From the NCBI GenBank assembly GCA_020028195.1, contig JAHWYE010000113.1, positions 1-6,039 on the forward strand: DNA of 6,039 nucleotides, read 5' to 3'. Numbering within the stretch: position 1 is the stretch's first letter; each line of letters opens with the position of its first letter. Source of the DNA: Nitrospirota bacterium (lineage in GTDB: Bacteria; Nitrospirota; Nitrospiria; Nitrospirales; Nitrospiraceae). Below the pieces are notes generated by a model. The model saw only the letters and a list, made by a program, of their open reading frames with translations, made no database searches and was not told the origin of the DNA. The position numbers were made by a program, and so were the translations under genes. Shown here piece by piece: positions 5,813-6,039 of this stretch.

Positions 5813-6039
5813 ATGAGCACGATCACACGTGAGGCGGGGATACAGTCCCTCCATGATCATGTTGTGAGTCTGGTAGCGCAGCGCTGGGCCAAGTCGGCTC
5901 CAAATAAAATTACAATTAACACGGATGCGGAGAGGCATCAGTGGGCTGTGTCAGACCGAAGCTATCCGGATGTCGTCGGCTGGAGGTTCAATGGAGGAAA
6001 AAACACCATTGAGTGGATCGCGGAGGTTGAAACAGAGGA
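5813..6039 (+). CDS. PD-(D/E)XK-nuclease-like small protein, copy 2 (3' end outside window)
   Basis: An ATG at 5813, preceded by GAGGGAG (5801-5807) at five bases, opens a frame that runs off the window after 75 full codons. It aligns with copy 1 residue for residue without a gap: 36 of 75 positions are identical by hand count. Identity clusters in S12-L-H-D and V17-V-S-L, R24-W25, the P52-D53-x-V-G-W57 turn, N64-T65 and the W68-I-A-E-V-E-T-E75 strand. The same D53, E71, E73 set is kept, and the region 30-51 has diverged. Part of that divergent stretch is AT-rich (near 5900-5920) against the GC-rich surroundings. The pair therefore arose by an old tandem duplication, or by gain of a related gene. 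The missing part should hold the helix and P-x-x-L-x-V-P strand seen in copy 1. Confidence 0.8.
   Translation, partial: MSTITREAGIQSLHDHVVSLVAQRWAKSAPNKITINTDAERHQWAVSDRSYPDVVGWRFNGGKNTIEWIAEVETE

Noticed and set aside
5273..5938. 221-codon minus-strand frame across the nrdJ end and both small genes
   Set aside because: It is antisense to two paralogous frames whose protein similarity is clear. Its own product looks like shadow translation with no family features.

Overview
The window looks like a stretch of bacterial chromosome of moderate-to-high GC. From memory, the AmpG-type permease end, the long B12-dependent ribonucleotide reductase and the small tandem genes behind it fit a Nitrospira-like (Nitrospirota) genome. 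That is a weak taxonomic inference, because there is no rRNA or other marker here. I see no insertion sequence, tRNA, CRISPR array or phage gene.

Layout: (1) 1-399, the 3' end of an AmpG-like MFS permease on the + strand. (2) 460-753, a small three-helix membrane protein on the - strand, convergent with ampG. (3) 754-972, a divergent intergenic region with candidate promoters both ways. (4) 973-1362, a membrane-anchored small protein resembling DUF4359. (5) 1363-1773, a 411-base regulatory region. (6) 1774-5313, nrdJ, a complete adenosylcobalamin-dependent (class II) ribonucleotide reductase of 1179 residues. (7) 5330-5740, a 136-residue unnamed protein 16 bases behind nrdJ. (8) 5813-6039, the start of a second copy of the same family, cut by the window end.

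The regulatory region ahead of nrdJ is the best-supported non-coding part. It holds a near-consensus sigma-70 promoter (TTGACA, 17-base spacer, TATATT). Two NrdR-box-like sites lie 32 bases apart start to start, one abutting the -35 and one covering the -10. A perfect DnaA box lies just upstream. The predicted leader is about 240 bases and carries a strong intrinsic-terminator-like hairpin, with a 28-codon open frame ending at its foot. This suggests repression by NrdR, possible coupling to replication through DnaA, and perhaps attenuation.

The most novel part is the tandem pair downstream of nrdJ. The two proteins align without gaps over the 75 residues visible (about 48% identity by hand count). 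They share a pattern of PD, 17 residues, then EVE, followed by predicted helix and strand elements that resemble the PD-(D/E)XK nuclease fold with an E-x-E variant. The first copy probably shares the nrdJ transcript. What they do is unknown.
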